Shown piece after piece: positions 55,211 through 64,000 of a stretch of 64,000 nucleotides of DNA. The first letter of the stretch is position 1. Each line of letters begins with the position of its first letter. This stretch comes from Paenibacillus methanolicus (GTDB lineage: Bacteria; Bacillota; Bacilli; Paenibacillales; Paenibacillaceae). Where the stretch lies: contig NZ_VNHS01000003.1 in the NCBI RefSeq assembly GCF_008124765.1, positions 558,001 through 622,000 on the forward strand. The letters run 5' to 3'. The notes under the pieces are model-generated. The model worked only from the letters and a program-made list of their open reading frames with translations, did not search any database and was not told the DNA's origin. A program made the position numbers and the translations under genes.

Positions 55211-58057
55211 TCATTGCAAAATCAAACTCGCGATTGCGGAGAGGTCGATGACATCGATCATGCCGTCATGGTTGAGGTCCATCTTGCTATATTGGCTCCA
55301 GTCCGGATCGGCCGCCTTCTTGCCGTATGCGGAAGCAGCCATGGCGAGGTCGCCAATGGAGTATCTTCCATCGTTGTTCAGATCGCCGGAAGGCTGATCG
55401 ACGATTCGGATCGCATGACCGGCCGCGGCCAACGATACTTCTTCGCCTTCGCCGTTGGCCAGCTCGGCTTGCGCGAGCTGAATGCCGGCGCTCGCAGCCG
55501 GACGGAGCGCCTTCCATTCCAGCTTCAAGAGCGCGCCGTCGGCCGTAACGGCATTGCCGGCTCCTTTGCTGGCGAGCAGGATGCGGACTTTGCCGGCGGT
55601 ATCCTTATTCACGCCGATGACGTCAATCGCCTCTTCAAGCGATGTCGCGCCAACGAATTGCAGCTTCTCCGGATCGTAGGTAAAGGTTATGTCCTGCGCC
55701 AGAATACCGTTGTCGGCCTTCACATTCGTTAAACCATACTTCAGCTCAAATGAATGACCTGTAAAGACTTGCGCGGGACCGGATAGCGCGGCGGCAGGTT
55801 CGTCGGAGTTGTTCGCCTTGCCGGTCAAGGTTAGTTCGCCGAACACGGAAGGATCCATATAGCCGGTTCCGGTCGCGTCGTTCCATGCCGCGATGCTTTG
55901 GCGGATGCCGTCTTTGGCGTCATTGATCTGGACGTCGAAGCCGAGCTTCTTGCCATCTGCTGGCGATAAGGAATTGAGCGGGATTTTGACCTCGACCGTG
56001 TAATTCGTTCCCGATTTCTGCACAGCCGAGACGAAGCCATCCGCGATGCTCGCCGGATTGAACGAAGTCTCGTTGTCGAAGTTGACCCGGTACTGCCCGT
56101 CATCCTCCTGATAGGACGAGGTCTTTGCATTGTTCGGATCCACGAAAATCTCCACGGAGTCCTGTTCCCACGCATTGACGTTCGTCTTATCCAGCTGCGT
56201 GTCTTTCACTTGAACGAGGACGTATAGGTTCTGGTCATCCCACAACGCTTTGGCCGTTCCGGAAGCCCCTTGCCATGCCGTCTGGTACCGATTAACCGGC
56301 ATCGGCTGCGCTTGGCTCCATGCTTCGTCCACAGTCCCGTCGACAACCGGCGCGGCGAAGCTCGCCGAACCTTGATTCGCGTTGCCCGATGTCGGCGGAT
56401 GCTCCGCCATGAATTTCTCCGGATCGATCACGCCGTAATAAGCCGGCTTGGCTTGCAGATCCTTATCAAACAGCAGCGGATTGTTCGCCGACCTCCAGCT
56501 CGTCGCATCGCTCAGTCCCCAGAAGGTTACTCGAGCAATATGCTCCGCATGCTCGCGATAGAGCTGGAACAGCTGCGCGTACAAATACGCTTGGTCGATC
56601 GCCTGCTCCTCGGTCAGAACCCCATCGCTGCCGGCTTGAATATCCAGCTCGGTGACGCTGACTTCGACGCCCAAGGAAATGAATTTCTCGAGCGACAGCT
56701 TCACGTTGTTCGGATTCGTATTCACGCTATAATGCGCTTGCATGCCAATCCCGTCGACCAGCAGCTTGCCCGGATGCGTCTTCGCGTACTTCTCGTTGAA
56801 CTCTTTCACCATGCTGTAGATCGCTTGCGCTTTGTTCTGGTTGTCGTCATTGTAGTCGTTATAATACAGCTTGATGTCCCACTCCGGGTGCGAATCGAGC
56901 ACCTCTCGCGCCGCAAGGAACGCCTGCTCGACGAAGTCCTCGCCGATTGCGTTATACCAATCGGATTTGCGCAGCGCGGCCTTCCAATCGGTCGGATTCG
57001 ATGGATTATCGTTCATCGCTTCGTTCACGACGTCCCAAGAGATGACCCTGTCGCCGTAATGCTCCATGACGGTCTTAATGTGCGTCCGCATGTTAGCAAG
57101 CGCTTCTTCGCGACTGAGCGGAGAACCGCTGGCCGTATTCATCCATGCCGGCGTCTGCTGGTGCCAGACCAGCACATGACCGTGTACGCTTAACCCTTCC
57201 GCCAGCGCGGCGTCAACCAGATTATCCGCCCAGGTAAAATTCCCTTTCGTCGGCTGCGTCGCATCGGGCTTCATGGCATTCTCCGCCGTAATGACCGTAT
57301 GGTGCTGCTTGAGCAGCTCGAGTTTAACCCCGCTTAGATCCGCCGCGGATGCGACATTGCCGATCAGAAAATCATTCTGATACGCTACTTGGATCGGTTT
57401 CAGATCCTTCTGGATGACAACGGGAGCAGATCCGCGTTCCATGCGGATATCGTCGATATAGAAGGAAGCCGTGGCGTCGCTTGCGCTCTCCACATAGATC
57501 GTCACGAACCCGTCGCCTAGACTGCTGTAGCGATACGAGCCTTCGAGCAGCACCCAGCCGTCTTCGGCCCGGATGGTTTTGCCCTGCAGGCTATTGTAGC
57601 TGGCCGTGTTGCCTTCGCCGACCTGCGTCGAGAGCTGGAGCTGCGAGCTCGCCGGGGAGATCAGCTTGACCCAGGCCGAGATTTTGTACTCGTAGCCTTG
57701 ATCCACGAATGGCTCCACGCGCAGCGCGGGACCGTTCCACGTCTGCGTCCGGCCCTCTACCTTCAGCGCGTATGAACCGCCCTCCGTGTGGTTGGCTTCA
57801 TTGGTCACCGTCAACGTCTCCGTTCCTGCCCGCCCGGCAAAACCGCCTGCCGTTTGATTCTCGAACGTTATCGCGTCGAAAGATACGGCCGAAGCCTCCG
57901 TAACCTCTACATCGTGCGTAACTGAAGCCGTCTTGGCGATGATCGAGTTGTTCGCAGCCGATGCCGAGGCTTCCGTGGCCGGGGCAAGCCAGACAGCCGG
58001 GATGAGCAAAGCTGCGGCGAGCACTTGCGAGATCGTTTGCTTGAATCTTCTTCTCAT
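55211..58057 (-). CDS. Secreted GH10 xylanase with CBM22, CBM9, cohesin-like and dockerin modules
   Basis: A 948-aa exported endo-1,4-beta-xylanase. Order: signal peptide (1-34); CBM22-like domain (about 50-210); GH10 barrel (about 225-560; acid Glu in [11 protein letters not shown], nucleophile Glu in [10 protein letters not shown]); CBM9-like domain (about 570-750); cohesin-like domain (about 755-885; [16 protein letters not shown]); and a type I-like dockerin with two calcium loops ([14 protein letters not shown] and [14 protein letters not shown]). A cohesin and a dockerin in the same secreted enzyme is unusual. It is the last gene of the xylan operon. ATG with AAGGA upstream. Confidence 0.93.
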   Translation of the reverse strand: MRRRFKQTISQVLAAALLIPAVWLAPATEASASAANNSIIAKTASVTHDVEVTEASAVSFDAITFENQTAGGFAGRAGTETLTVTNEANHTEGGSYALKVEGRTQTWNGPALRVEPFVDQGYEYKISAWVKLISPASSQLQLSTQVGEGNTASYNSLQGKTIRAEDGWVLLEGSYRYSSLGDGFVTIYVESASDATASFYIDDIRMERGSAPVVIQKDLKPIQVAYQNDFLIGNVASAADLSGVKLELLKQHHTVITAENAMKPDATQPTKGNFTWADNLVDAALAEGLSVHGHVLVWHQQTPAWMNTASGSPLSREEALANMRTHIKTVMEHYGDRVISWDVVNEAMNDNPSNPTDWKAALRKSDWYNAIGEDFVEQAFLAAREVLDSHPEWDIKLYYNDYNDDNQNKAQAIYSMVKEFNEKYAKTHPGKLLVDGIGMQAHYSVNTNPNNVKLSLEKFISLGVEVSVTELDIQAGSDGVLTEEQAIDQAYLYAQLFQLYREHAEHIARVTFWGLSDATSWRSANNPLLFDKDLQAKPAYYGVIDPEKFMAEHPPTSGNANQGSASFAAPVVDGTVDEAWSQAQPMPVNRYQTAWQGASGTAKALWDDQNLYVLVQVKDTQLDKTNVNAWEQDSVEIFVDPNNAKTSSYQEDDGQYRVNFDNETSFNPASIADGFVSAVQKSGTNYTVEVKIPLNSLSPADGKKLGFDVQINDAKDGIRQSIAAWNDATGTGYMDPSVFGELTLTGKANNSDEPAAALSGPAQVFTGHSFELKYGLTNVKADNGILAQDITFTYDPEKLQFVGATSLEEAIDVIGVNKDTAGKVRILLASKGAGNAVTADGALLKLEWKALRPAASAGIQLAQAELANGEGEEVSLAAAGHAIRIVDQPSGDLNNDGRYSIGDLAMAASAYGKKAADPDWSQYSKMDLNHDGMIDVIDLSAIASLILQ

Positions 58058-58087
58058 GTCATTCGTTCCTTTCCATAGGGATTAGGT

Positions 58088-58111
58088 GATGGGAGACTGC
58101 CGTCTCCCATC
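58088..58111. repeat. Intercistronic hairpin GATGGGAGAC, GH43-GH10 junction
   Basis: A 10-bp perfect stem (58088-58097 with 58102-58111). No T-run follows on the minus strand. A similar hairpin lies at the other junction of this operon (61145-61171), so it is probably an mRNA processing or stability element. Confidence 0.7.
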
Positions 58112-58121
58112 TGGATACCGC

Positions 58122-59460
58122 TTATTTAAGGATTTTCGTGGCCACGAACGCCAGATCGACAATATCGATCTTGCCATCGTTGTTCATATCCGCCTTCTTG
58201 GCCGTCGTCCAATCCGCGCTGCCGGCATCCTTGCCGTAATGGTTCGCCACCAATGCCAGATCGCCTATGGAATAGCGTCCGTCTTGGTTCACGTCCGCGG
58301 AGGCTTCCTTCACCACCGCTGCCTTGAAGGTATTTACCGCGCTGCTCAGAGCGGTCACGGCGGTGTCGACTTCTGCCTGGGTTGCGTTTCCGTTGTCTTT
58401 TACTGCCTTCGCCGTGTTAATAGCTACCAGAAGCGCATCTTTTGCAGATTGCGGGTATTGGCCCGGCTGCGTGCCGACGACTGCGGCGTCGTAGAGACTT
58501 TGCGCGTTCGTAATCGCTGTCGTCAAAGCCGTCTTATCGACAACCGCGTCCACGCTGCCTACCGCAATGCTTTTACTGCTAAGCGCGGCCTCGATCTCGG
58601 TTCCTGCTGCCGTTACGCCTAGCTCGGCCCGGGTAACCGCGATCGTGCCCGTCGTATCGTGGACGCCCGCCTTCACCTTGAAGGTTACATTCAGCGCCAG
58701 TGTACTAGCCCCGGATACGCCGCCGATATTCGCGGCGATCAGTCTGACCTGGCCGGCCGTCTCCGAGTCCTCGCCCGCGACCTGAACCTTGTCGTTCGCG
58801 CCTATCGCGCTTACGTATTCGAATACGTCGGCATTATAGGTCAGGGTGATGTCCTCGGCGTATACAGTTTGTATCATCGCATCCAGACTTAAGGACACCG
58901 CTAAGCTTGCGCCGGGTTTCACCGTGCTCGGCGCCGACAGCGAAACGGCAGGCGCTTGCGGCTCAACGGGCGGCCAGATCGGATCCGCGGTCGAGCTGCT
59001 CGTCGTCAGATAGATCCGGTCGATCGACAGTCCGTCCTCCCGGCCCCAGAAGTTCAGCTCGTGCTCGCCGGGCGTGAGCGTCAGGGCTGCGCCTCCGAAT
59101 ATGCCCCCGTCGGTCCCGCTAATATTGGCCCATTTGAACTGACCTCCGCTTACGCCGTGAATCCCGTTGGACGTGAAGCGGTAGGCATTATCCACGCCGA
59201 CATGGACGGAGTCGCCGGAATAATCCGCGCTCTTGGCCAGCAGCCAGACATTGTACGTCCCTGCCGCCGGCACGTTGATCTTGTAGCTTAGCTTGGAGCC
59301 GGAAGCGAGCGTGGCGGCGTCCGTTCCCGTCATCGCGAAGCCCGTATCCGGTCCGAACCGCATCGCTTTCGTCGCCTGTCCGTCGGTCTGCGACCAGGCG
59401 TGCCCTTCGATAACGCCCTGCACCGCCGCCGTCTCGGCTTCGAGCGCCACGACGGAACTG
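58122..59460. repeat. Duplicated module block, copy 1 (with 61240-62580)
   Basis: The DNA for the CBM6/35-like, cohesin-like, FIVAR-like and dockerin modules of the two GH43 genes is nearly identical and collinear. Copy 2 is 61240-62580. Upstream of the block the two genes are different (a beta-sandwich domain in one, Ig-like repeats in the other). Confidence 0.9.
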
Positions 59461-61112
59461 TTGTCGAGGTTCGATCCCTTCAGCTTGTCATCGAGGTTGA
59501 AATAATCGAAATCGACATAACCGCCCGTCGTCTTGGTCGCGTAATTGAACAAAGCAAAACGGTAGCCCATAAAATGCGGTAGCGTATACGACATTTGAAG
59601 CGTGCTCCCGATAGAGGCCCATTGCTCGCCGTTGAGACTGTAATAGAAATTGGCTTTGTCCGTCCGATTCTTAAAATCATTCTCGACCCTTAAGTACACG
59701 ACGTTCTGCGAGAGCGGGATATTCGACGCTTCGGATGAGGAGCTCGAATTGCCCTTGACCATCACGACGGATTTGGACGTACCGGTCATCTTGACGCCAA
59801 CAAAACCGTAATTCTGCTGGAGAGCCGCAATCCCGGCATAATCCCCGTCTTTCATATGGCTGACATCGATGGCGATCGTCCCTGAACTTTCCGGTCCGAA
59901 CGTTCGCTGCGTAAGCGTATTGCGGGCATTCAGAATACTCGTGCTCGTTCTTCCGGTCGTCAGTCTCAGAAACCCTGGACGATCAGTGAGCGACCAATGG
60001 CGATTGTCTGGATTATGGTTCCATTGCCAAACTCTCGCAAGATTGGAGCCATTGTCCTCATTCTCGCCGCTAGCCGTCACCGTGTGATAGGCATGAATCG
60101 TCTTCTCGCGCTGATCGAAGCTATCGGATGAAACCCATGCTCTCGACAACTCGGCAGGTATGCCCGTGTCATTGACATCTCCGAACACCGGCCAACCATC
60201 CCCGCTCCAAGTCATCGGCACAAGGTAAGGAATGCGTCCGACGGATCCATGGTCCTGGAATAACATGCCGTACCATTTGCCTTCCGGCGTCTGAACGATT
60301 CCCCCTTGCGCTACGCCGGCGCCGTTCGATTGGCTGCCCGATTTCAAGGCTATTTTCCCTTCATAGCTGCCGTCGATTCGATCCGCCCGATGGACAAGTT
60401 CAGTGCGGATTCCCCCTGATGGCCATGAAATATTAAAGATGTAGTATTTCCCGTTGATTTTGTGGATGTGCGAGCCTTCCGCTCCAAGACCGCCTGTACC
60501 TCCGGGAGCGCTCGCATTCTGAATAATCGTTTTATTCATACCGCCCGGTTTGATCGCGGTGGCATCTTCGGTCAATTCAATGACCTTGATCGATCCGCCG
60601 CCATATACCATATAGACCCGTCCGTCGTCATCAAACAGCAGCGACATGTCATGATAAACTCCGCCGGCAAGTTCATACTTCTCCCAGGAGCCCTTCTCGA
60701 TATCGGTCGTCTGGAAGATGAACGTCTTCCCGATATCGTTGGAAGCAAAAGCGATATAAAATTTGCCATTATGATACCGAAGGCTGCTTGCCCAAGAGCC
60801 TTGACCGTAAATGTTTTGGCCATTGGAAAGCGTCTGTTTGTCGCGATCCGCAAGAATATCGTATACATAATTGACAATTTCCCAATTCACGAGGTCCTTG
60901 GACTTCATAATCGGGACGCCGGGATTCATGTGCATCGTCGTGCTGCTCATGTAATATGCGTCATTGACCCGGATAACGGAAACATCCGGTACATCCGCCC
61001 ATATAAACGGATTCTTGGCGGTAGTTCCGTCCGCATAGGTTGTTCCGACCGGCAGTAAACCTAGCGTGAAGACAATGGCTACTAGGAGCACAGCCCATTT
61101 TCTTATCGGCAT
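58122..61112 (-). CDS. Secreted GH43-family arabinofuranosidase/xylosidase with cohesin-like and dockerin modules
   Basis: A 996-aa exported enzyme. After a signal peptide (about 1-28) comes a GH43 five-bladed propeller (about 32-330; base Asp in FIWADVPDVSVIRV, acid Glu in GGLGAEGSHIHKI) and a beta-sandwich domain of the kind that often follows GH43 (about 345-550). Next are a CBM6/35-like domain (about 565-720; ALEAETAAVQG), a cohesin-like domain (about 725-855), a FIVAR-like helical segment (about 858-930) and a C-terminal dockerin with loops [12 protein letters not shown] and DMNNDGKIDIVD. It would release side-chain or terminal pentoses from xylan. The last 440 residues nearly repeat in the next gene. 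ATG at 61112 with GGGGAGG upstream. Confidence 0.9.
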   Translation of the reverse strand: MPIRKWAVLLVAIVFTLGLLPVGTTYADGTTAKNPFIWADVPDVSVIRVNDAYYMSSTTMHMNPGVPIMKSKDLVNWEIVNYVYDILADRDKQTLSNGQNIYGQGSWASSLRYHNGKFYIAFASNDIGKTFIFQTTDIEKGSWEKYELAGGVYHDMSLLFDDDGRVYMVYGGGSIKVIELTEDATAIKPGGMNKTIIQNASAPGGTGGLGAEGSHIHKINGKYYIFNISWPSGGIRTELVHRADRIDGSYEGKIALKSGSQSNGAGVAQGGIVQTPEGKWYGMLFQDHGSVGRIPYLVPMTWSGDGWPVFGDVNDTGIPAELSRAWVSSDSFDQREKTIHAYHTVTASGENEDNGSNLARVWQWNHNPDNRHWSLTDRPGFLRLTTGRTSTSILNARNTLTQRTFGPESSGTIAIDVSHMKDGDYAGIAALQQNYGFVGVKMTGTSKSVVMVKGNSSSSSEASNIPLSQNVVYLRVENDFKNRTDKANFYYSLNGEQWASIGSTLQMSYTLPHFMGYRFALFNYATKTTGGYVDFDYFNLDDKLKGSNLDNSSVVALEAETAAVQGVIEGHAWSQTDGQATKAMRFGPDTGFAMTGTDAATLASGSKLSYKINVPAAGTYNVWLLAKSADYSGDSVHVGVDNAYRFTSNGIHGVSGGQFKWANISGTDGGIFGGAALTLTPGEHELNFWGREDGLSIDRIYLTTSSSTADPIWPPVEPQAPAVSLSAPSTVKPGASLAVSLSLDAMIQTVYAEDITLTYNADVFEYVSAIGANDKVQVAGEDSETAGQVRLIAANIGGVSGASTLALNVTFKVKAGVHDTTGTIAVTRAELGVTAAGTEIEAALSSKSIAVGSVDAVVDKTALTTAITNAQSLYDAAVVGTQPGQYPQSAKDALLVAINTAKAVKDNGNATQAEVDTAVTALSSAVNTFKAAVVKEASADVNQDGRYSIGDLALVANHYGKDAGSADWTTAKKADMNNDGKIDIVDLAFVATKILK

Positions 61113-61144
61113 ATTGTTGCGATCCTCCCCGATTAGGCAATGCG

Positions 61145-61171
61145 TGATGGGGGACAAACCGTCCCCCATCA
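61145..61171. repeat. Intercistronic hairpin GATGGGGGAC, GH43-GH43 junction
   Basis: An 11-bp perfect stem (61145-61155 with 61161-61171), 5-nt loop, no T-run on the minus strand. It is similar in sequence and place to 58088-58111. Confidence 0.7.
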
Positions 61172-61239
61172 TGGAAGACAAAGCCGGCTGGCTGTTAGGC
61201 TAACGAGCGATATTTATCAACAGCCGTCAAACGACTTAC

Positions 61240-62580
61240 CTATTTGAGGATCTTCGTTGCCACGAACGCCAGATCGACAATATCGATCTTGCCGTCGTTA
61301 TTCATATCCGCCTTCTTGGCCGTCGTCCAATCCGCGCTGCCGGCATCCTTGCCGTAATGGTTCGCCACCAAGGCCAGATCGCCTACGGAATAGCGTCCGT
61401 CTTGGTTCACGTCAGCGGATGCTTCCTTCACGACCGTTGCCTTGAACGTATTGACCGCGCTGCTCAGGGCGGTTACGGCGTTGTCGACTTCAGCCTGCGT
61501 TGCGCTTGCGTTGTCTTTAACTGCCTTCGCCGAGTTGATCGCGGCTTGAAGCGCGTCTTTGGCGGCTTGCGGGTATTGACCCGGCTGCGTGCCCACGACT
61601 GCCGCGTCATGGAGACTTTGCGCATTCGCGATCGCGGTCGTCAATGCCGTTTTATCGACGACCACGTCCGCGCTGCCTACCGCGATGCGCTTGCTGCTAA
61701 GCGCAGCCTGGATCTCGGTTCCCGCAGCGGTTACGCCTAGCTCTGCGCGGGCAGCCGCAATCGTACCCGTCTTGTTATGGACCCCGGCCTTCACCTTGAA
61801 AGTCACATTCAGCACCGGCGTGCTGGCCCCGGATACGCCGCCGATATTGGCGGCGATGAGTCTGACTTCGCCCGCCGTTCCCTTGTCCTCGCCCGCGATC
61901 TGAATGTTGTCGTTCGCGCCTGTCGCGCTTACGTATTCGAATACTTCGGGATCATACGACAAGGTGATGTCTTCGGCGTATACAGTTTGTATCATTTCAT
62001 CCAGACTTAAAGAAACCGCAAAGCTTGCGCCGGGTTTCACCGTGCTCGGTCCGGAAAGCGAAGCGGTAGGTTCTTGCGGCTGAACCGGCGGCCAGATTGG
62101 ATCCGCGGTCGAACCGCTCGTCGTGAGATAGATCCGGTCAATCGATAAACCATCTTCCCTGCCCCAGAAGTTTAGCTCGTGCTCGCCTGCGGTGAGCGTC
62201 AGAGCAGCGCCTCCGAATATGCCCCCGGTCGCCCCGCTAATATTGGCCCATTTGAATTGACCGCCGCTTACGCCATGAATGCCGTTGGCGGTGAACCGAT
62301 AGGCATTATCTACGCCGACATGGACGGAGTCGCCCGAAAAATCGGTGCTCTTCGTTAGCAGCCAGACATTGTACGTTCCCGCCGCAGGTACGTTAATTTT
62401 GTAACTCATCTTGGAGCCGGAAGCGAGCGTGGCGGCATCCGTTCCGGTCATCGCGAAGCCCGTATCCGGCCCGAACAGCATCGCTTTCGTGGACTGTCCA
62501 TCCGCCTGCGACCAAGTATGGCTTTCGATCGTGCCTGCCACAGCTCCGGTCTCCGCCTCGATCGCCACGAAGGAAGGCGC
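61240..62580. repeat. Duplicated module block, copy 2 (with 58122-59460)
   Basis: Partner of 58122-59460. The reading frame, module order and stop position are kept, with scattered substitutions and no visible frameshift. Confidence 0.9.
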
Positions 62581-64000
62581 GTTGACCGTAACCGTTATCG
62601 GAACCGATGCCGGCTCGCCTAACTCGCCCTTGAAGCTGGCGGTAATTTGCGCCGTACCACTGGATTTTGCCGTAATCGTGCCGTTCGACACGTCGGCGAC
62701 ATCCGGATTCGTGTTGCTGTAGACGGCCTTATTCGTGACGTCCTCCGTATGTCCGTCTACGTACTCCGCGGTTACTTTGAAAGAAGCTGTTCGGCCCGCT
62801 TCCAACGCGAATGACGCGTTATCGACGGTTAACCGTTTCACCGTAAGTTCGCTATTCAGATCTTTGACGAGCAGATGAAGGGTATCGCTCTTCCCGCCAT
62901 AACTGACGTTGATGCTGGTTGAACCATAGCCGACGCCGGTTACTTCCCCCCCGTCGATGCTGACGATTCCGTTTTGCGCCGGGGTCGCGACAGCCTGAGC
63001 GGTTACATCCTCGCTTGTTCCGTCGGCATAGACGGCGGTCACCTTCAAGGTCGCTTGGTTCGTGCCGGTCGCGACATCGATCTTCTGCTTATCGATCGTG
63101 GCGTTAATCGCGGCAAGTTCATGAGCCGTGCGCTTCTGTCCGAACTGCCAATAGTCGACCTTGAAGAGCTCGTTAGCCCCCGCTCCTCTGTAGACCATAT
63201 ACAGATCGTGTGTGCCGGTCGCGCCGGACACGCTGGTTGTTTTGGTCTGCCAACTATCCACGCCTCCGGTATTCGCGATCGGCAGCGTCCCGATCAACGT
63301 CCCGTCGGGGCGGTCCAGACGCAGCTCGATCTTGCCGCCGTTGGAACCGTTTGCAACATGAGCCGTGAAAGTCCCCGCGCCGCTCGCGCCGAAATCTACC
63401 TTTGACGCCGCCGTCCAATCGCCATCTTCAATGCCGGTCACGGCCAGGTTCAGGCTCTCGACCATCGCGCCAGGCTCCGTGATGCTTGCCGTGGAGATGC
63501 CACCGTTCCAGCCGATCGTTTCGGCCTCGACTCTGGCATATGGGTCAACATTGCCCACCTGCGGCACGCCCGCGTAATCGGCGGTAATGTTCTGAATGAC
63601 GCCGCTGGCATCGAAGCTGACTTTATTGACGTGCGCGTTGCGATAGCCATGCGGCTGGCCGCCCATTTGCGGGTATTTCCCGCTCTCGGCCATCGCCTTG
63701 GCCAACGTCTGCGCATGATAGGTGATATACCATTGGTCTTTGAATTCGAACAGGGCATGATGGTTGTTGCCTCCGACCCCGAAGAATACGCCCGGGTTTG
63801 GCAGGATGGTTTTGACATACTTGAACGGCCCCATCGGATTATCGCTGACCATATAAGCAATCGTTCCGGTCGGAAAATCCGCCGGATGCGTGCCCGAGAA
63901 GTTTATGCAATAGGAGTAATAGTATTTGCCGTTATATTTGTTGATGCCCGAATCCTCGAACAGCCATGGCGGATTGATCGGTTTGGCAGTCCCCCCGCTT
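61240..64000 (-). CDS. Secreted GH43-family enzyme with CBM6, cohesin-like and dockerin modules (5' end outside window)
   Basis: The C-terminal 919 residues of a larger enzyme; the N terminus lies past the right edge. The visible start is the end of a GH43 propeller, including the acid Glu in LFEDSGINKYNGKYYYS and FFGVGGNNHHALFEFK. Then come a CBM6-like domain (VDPYARVEAETIGWNG; DLYMVYRGAGANELFKVDYW), two bacterial Ig-like repeats, a second CBM6/35-like domain, a cohesin-like domain, a FIVAR-like segment and a dockerin (DVNQDGRYSVGD, DMNNDGKIDIVD). The CBM and Big-type layout fits arabinoxylan-debranching GH43 enzymes. It is the first gene of the visible xylan operon. Its last 1.34 kb nearly repeats in the next gene. 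Confidence 0.88.
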   Translation of the reverse strand, partial: SGGTAKPINPPWLFEDSGINKYNGKYYYSYCINFSGTHPADFPTGTIAYMVSDNPMGPFKYVKTILPNPGVFFGVGGNNHHALFEFKDQWYITYHAQTLAKAMAESGKYPQMGGQPHGYRNAHVNKVSFDASGVIQNITADYAGVPQVGNVDPYARVEAETIGWNGGISTASITEPGAMVESLNLAVTGIEDGDWTAASKVDFGASGAGTFTAHVANGSNGGKIELRLDRPDGTLIGTLPIANTGGVDSWQTKTTSVSGATGTHDLYMVYRGAGANELFKVDYWQFGQKRTAHELAAINATIDKQKIDVATGTNQATLKVTAVYADGTSEDVTAQAVATPAQNGIVSIDGGEVTGVGYGSTSINVSYGGKSDTLHLLVKDLNSELTVKRLTVDNASFALEAGRTASFKVTAEYVDGHTEDVTNKAVYSNTNPDVADVSNGTITAKSSGTAQITASFKGELGEPASVPITVTVNAPSFVAIEAETGAVAGTIESHTWSQADGQSTKAMLFGPDTGFAMTGTDAATLASGSKMSYKINVPAAGTYNVWLLTKSTDFSGDSVHVGVDNAYRFTANGIHGVSGGQFKWANISGATGGIFGGAALTLTAGEHELNFWGREDGLSIDRIYLTTSGSTADPIWPPVQPQEPTASLSGPSTVKPGASFAVSLSLDEMIQTVYAEDITLSYDPEVFEYVSATGANDNIQIAGEDKGTAGEVRLIAANIGGVSGASTPVLNVTFKVKAGVHNKTGTIAAARAELGVTAAGTEIQAALSSKRIAVGSADVVVDKTALTTAIANAQSLHDAAVVGTQPGQYPQAAKDALQAAINSAKAVKDNASATQAEVDNAVTALSSAVNTFKATVVKEASADVNQDGRYSVGDLALVANHYGKDAGSADWTTAKKADMNNDGKIDIVDLAFVATKILK

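Noticed and set aside
1..64000. Search for CRISPR arrays, tRNA genes, rRNA, phage genes and transposases
   Set aside because: None seen. The only repeats are the GH43 module duplication, hairpins and protein-module repeats inside genes.

Overview
The window comes from a moderately GC-rich, endospore-former-like Firmicute, most likely Paenibacillus or a close relative such as Cohnella. Evidence: purine-rich AGGAGG-type ribosome binding sites, frequent TTG and GTG starts, a Bacillus-type SOS box, a YolD-like gene, YesM/YesN-type two-component proteins, a Bacillus/Paenibacillus-type cyclodextrin glucanotransferase, and a dense set of secreted multidomain hemicellulases. No rRNA, tRNA, transposase, phage gene or CRISPR array was seen.

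Left part (1-13736, all minus strand, read right to left): the start of a nonribosomal peptide/polyketide cluster, cut by the window edge. Order: a C-A-PCP-E NRPS whose adenylation pocket reads as the classical asparagine code; a one-piece membrane protein joining a ClbP-like serine peptidase to an ABC exporter; a second NRPS (C-A-PCP plus half a C domain); and a polyketide synthase (KS followed by a DH-like domain, no AT). This matches the prodrug logic of colibactin, zwittermicin and paenilamicin: an N-acyl-D-Asn cap is built on first and removed by the peptidase during export. The product is not identified.

14122-15498: two more AT-rich housekeeping genes, a YolD-like gene with a LexA box and a tRNA-dihydrouridine synthase, converging on a shared terminator.

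15704-24439: a sugar ABC importer, a secreted CBM9-CE1 esterase and an adjacent YesM/YesN pair. The importer and esterase promoters share a roughly 50-bp element with GGATG direct repeats 21 bp apart, the probable target of the YesN-like regulator.

24838-41163: a mannan-utilisation locus. It contains a secreted multidomain GH5 mannanase, a second importer in an operon with a GH130 phosphorylase, a CE7 deacetylase and a chemoreceptor, and an epimerase plus a second GH130 phosphorylase (the mannobiose to Man-Glc to Man-1-P route), with two LacI regulators. AT-rich palindromes sit at these promoters.

41666-55007: an alpha-glucan locus. Two cytoplasmic GH13 enzymes and a secreted CGTase each follow a leader RNA with a conserved GGCNATG...ACC segment and an intrinsic terminator, which suggests shared attenuation. 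One operon contains an unusual protein that fuses a GH13 enzyme to a solute-binding-protein fold without a signal peptide.

55211-64000: a xylan operon (GH43 partial, GH43, GH10) whose products each carry both a cohesin-like and a dockerin module. The two GH43 proteins share a recently duplicated C-terminal half.
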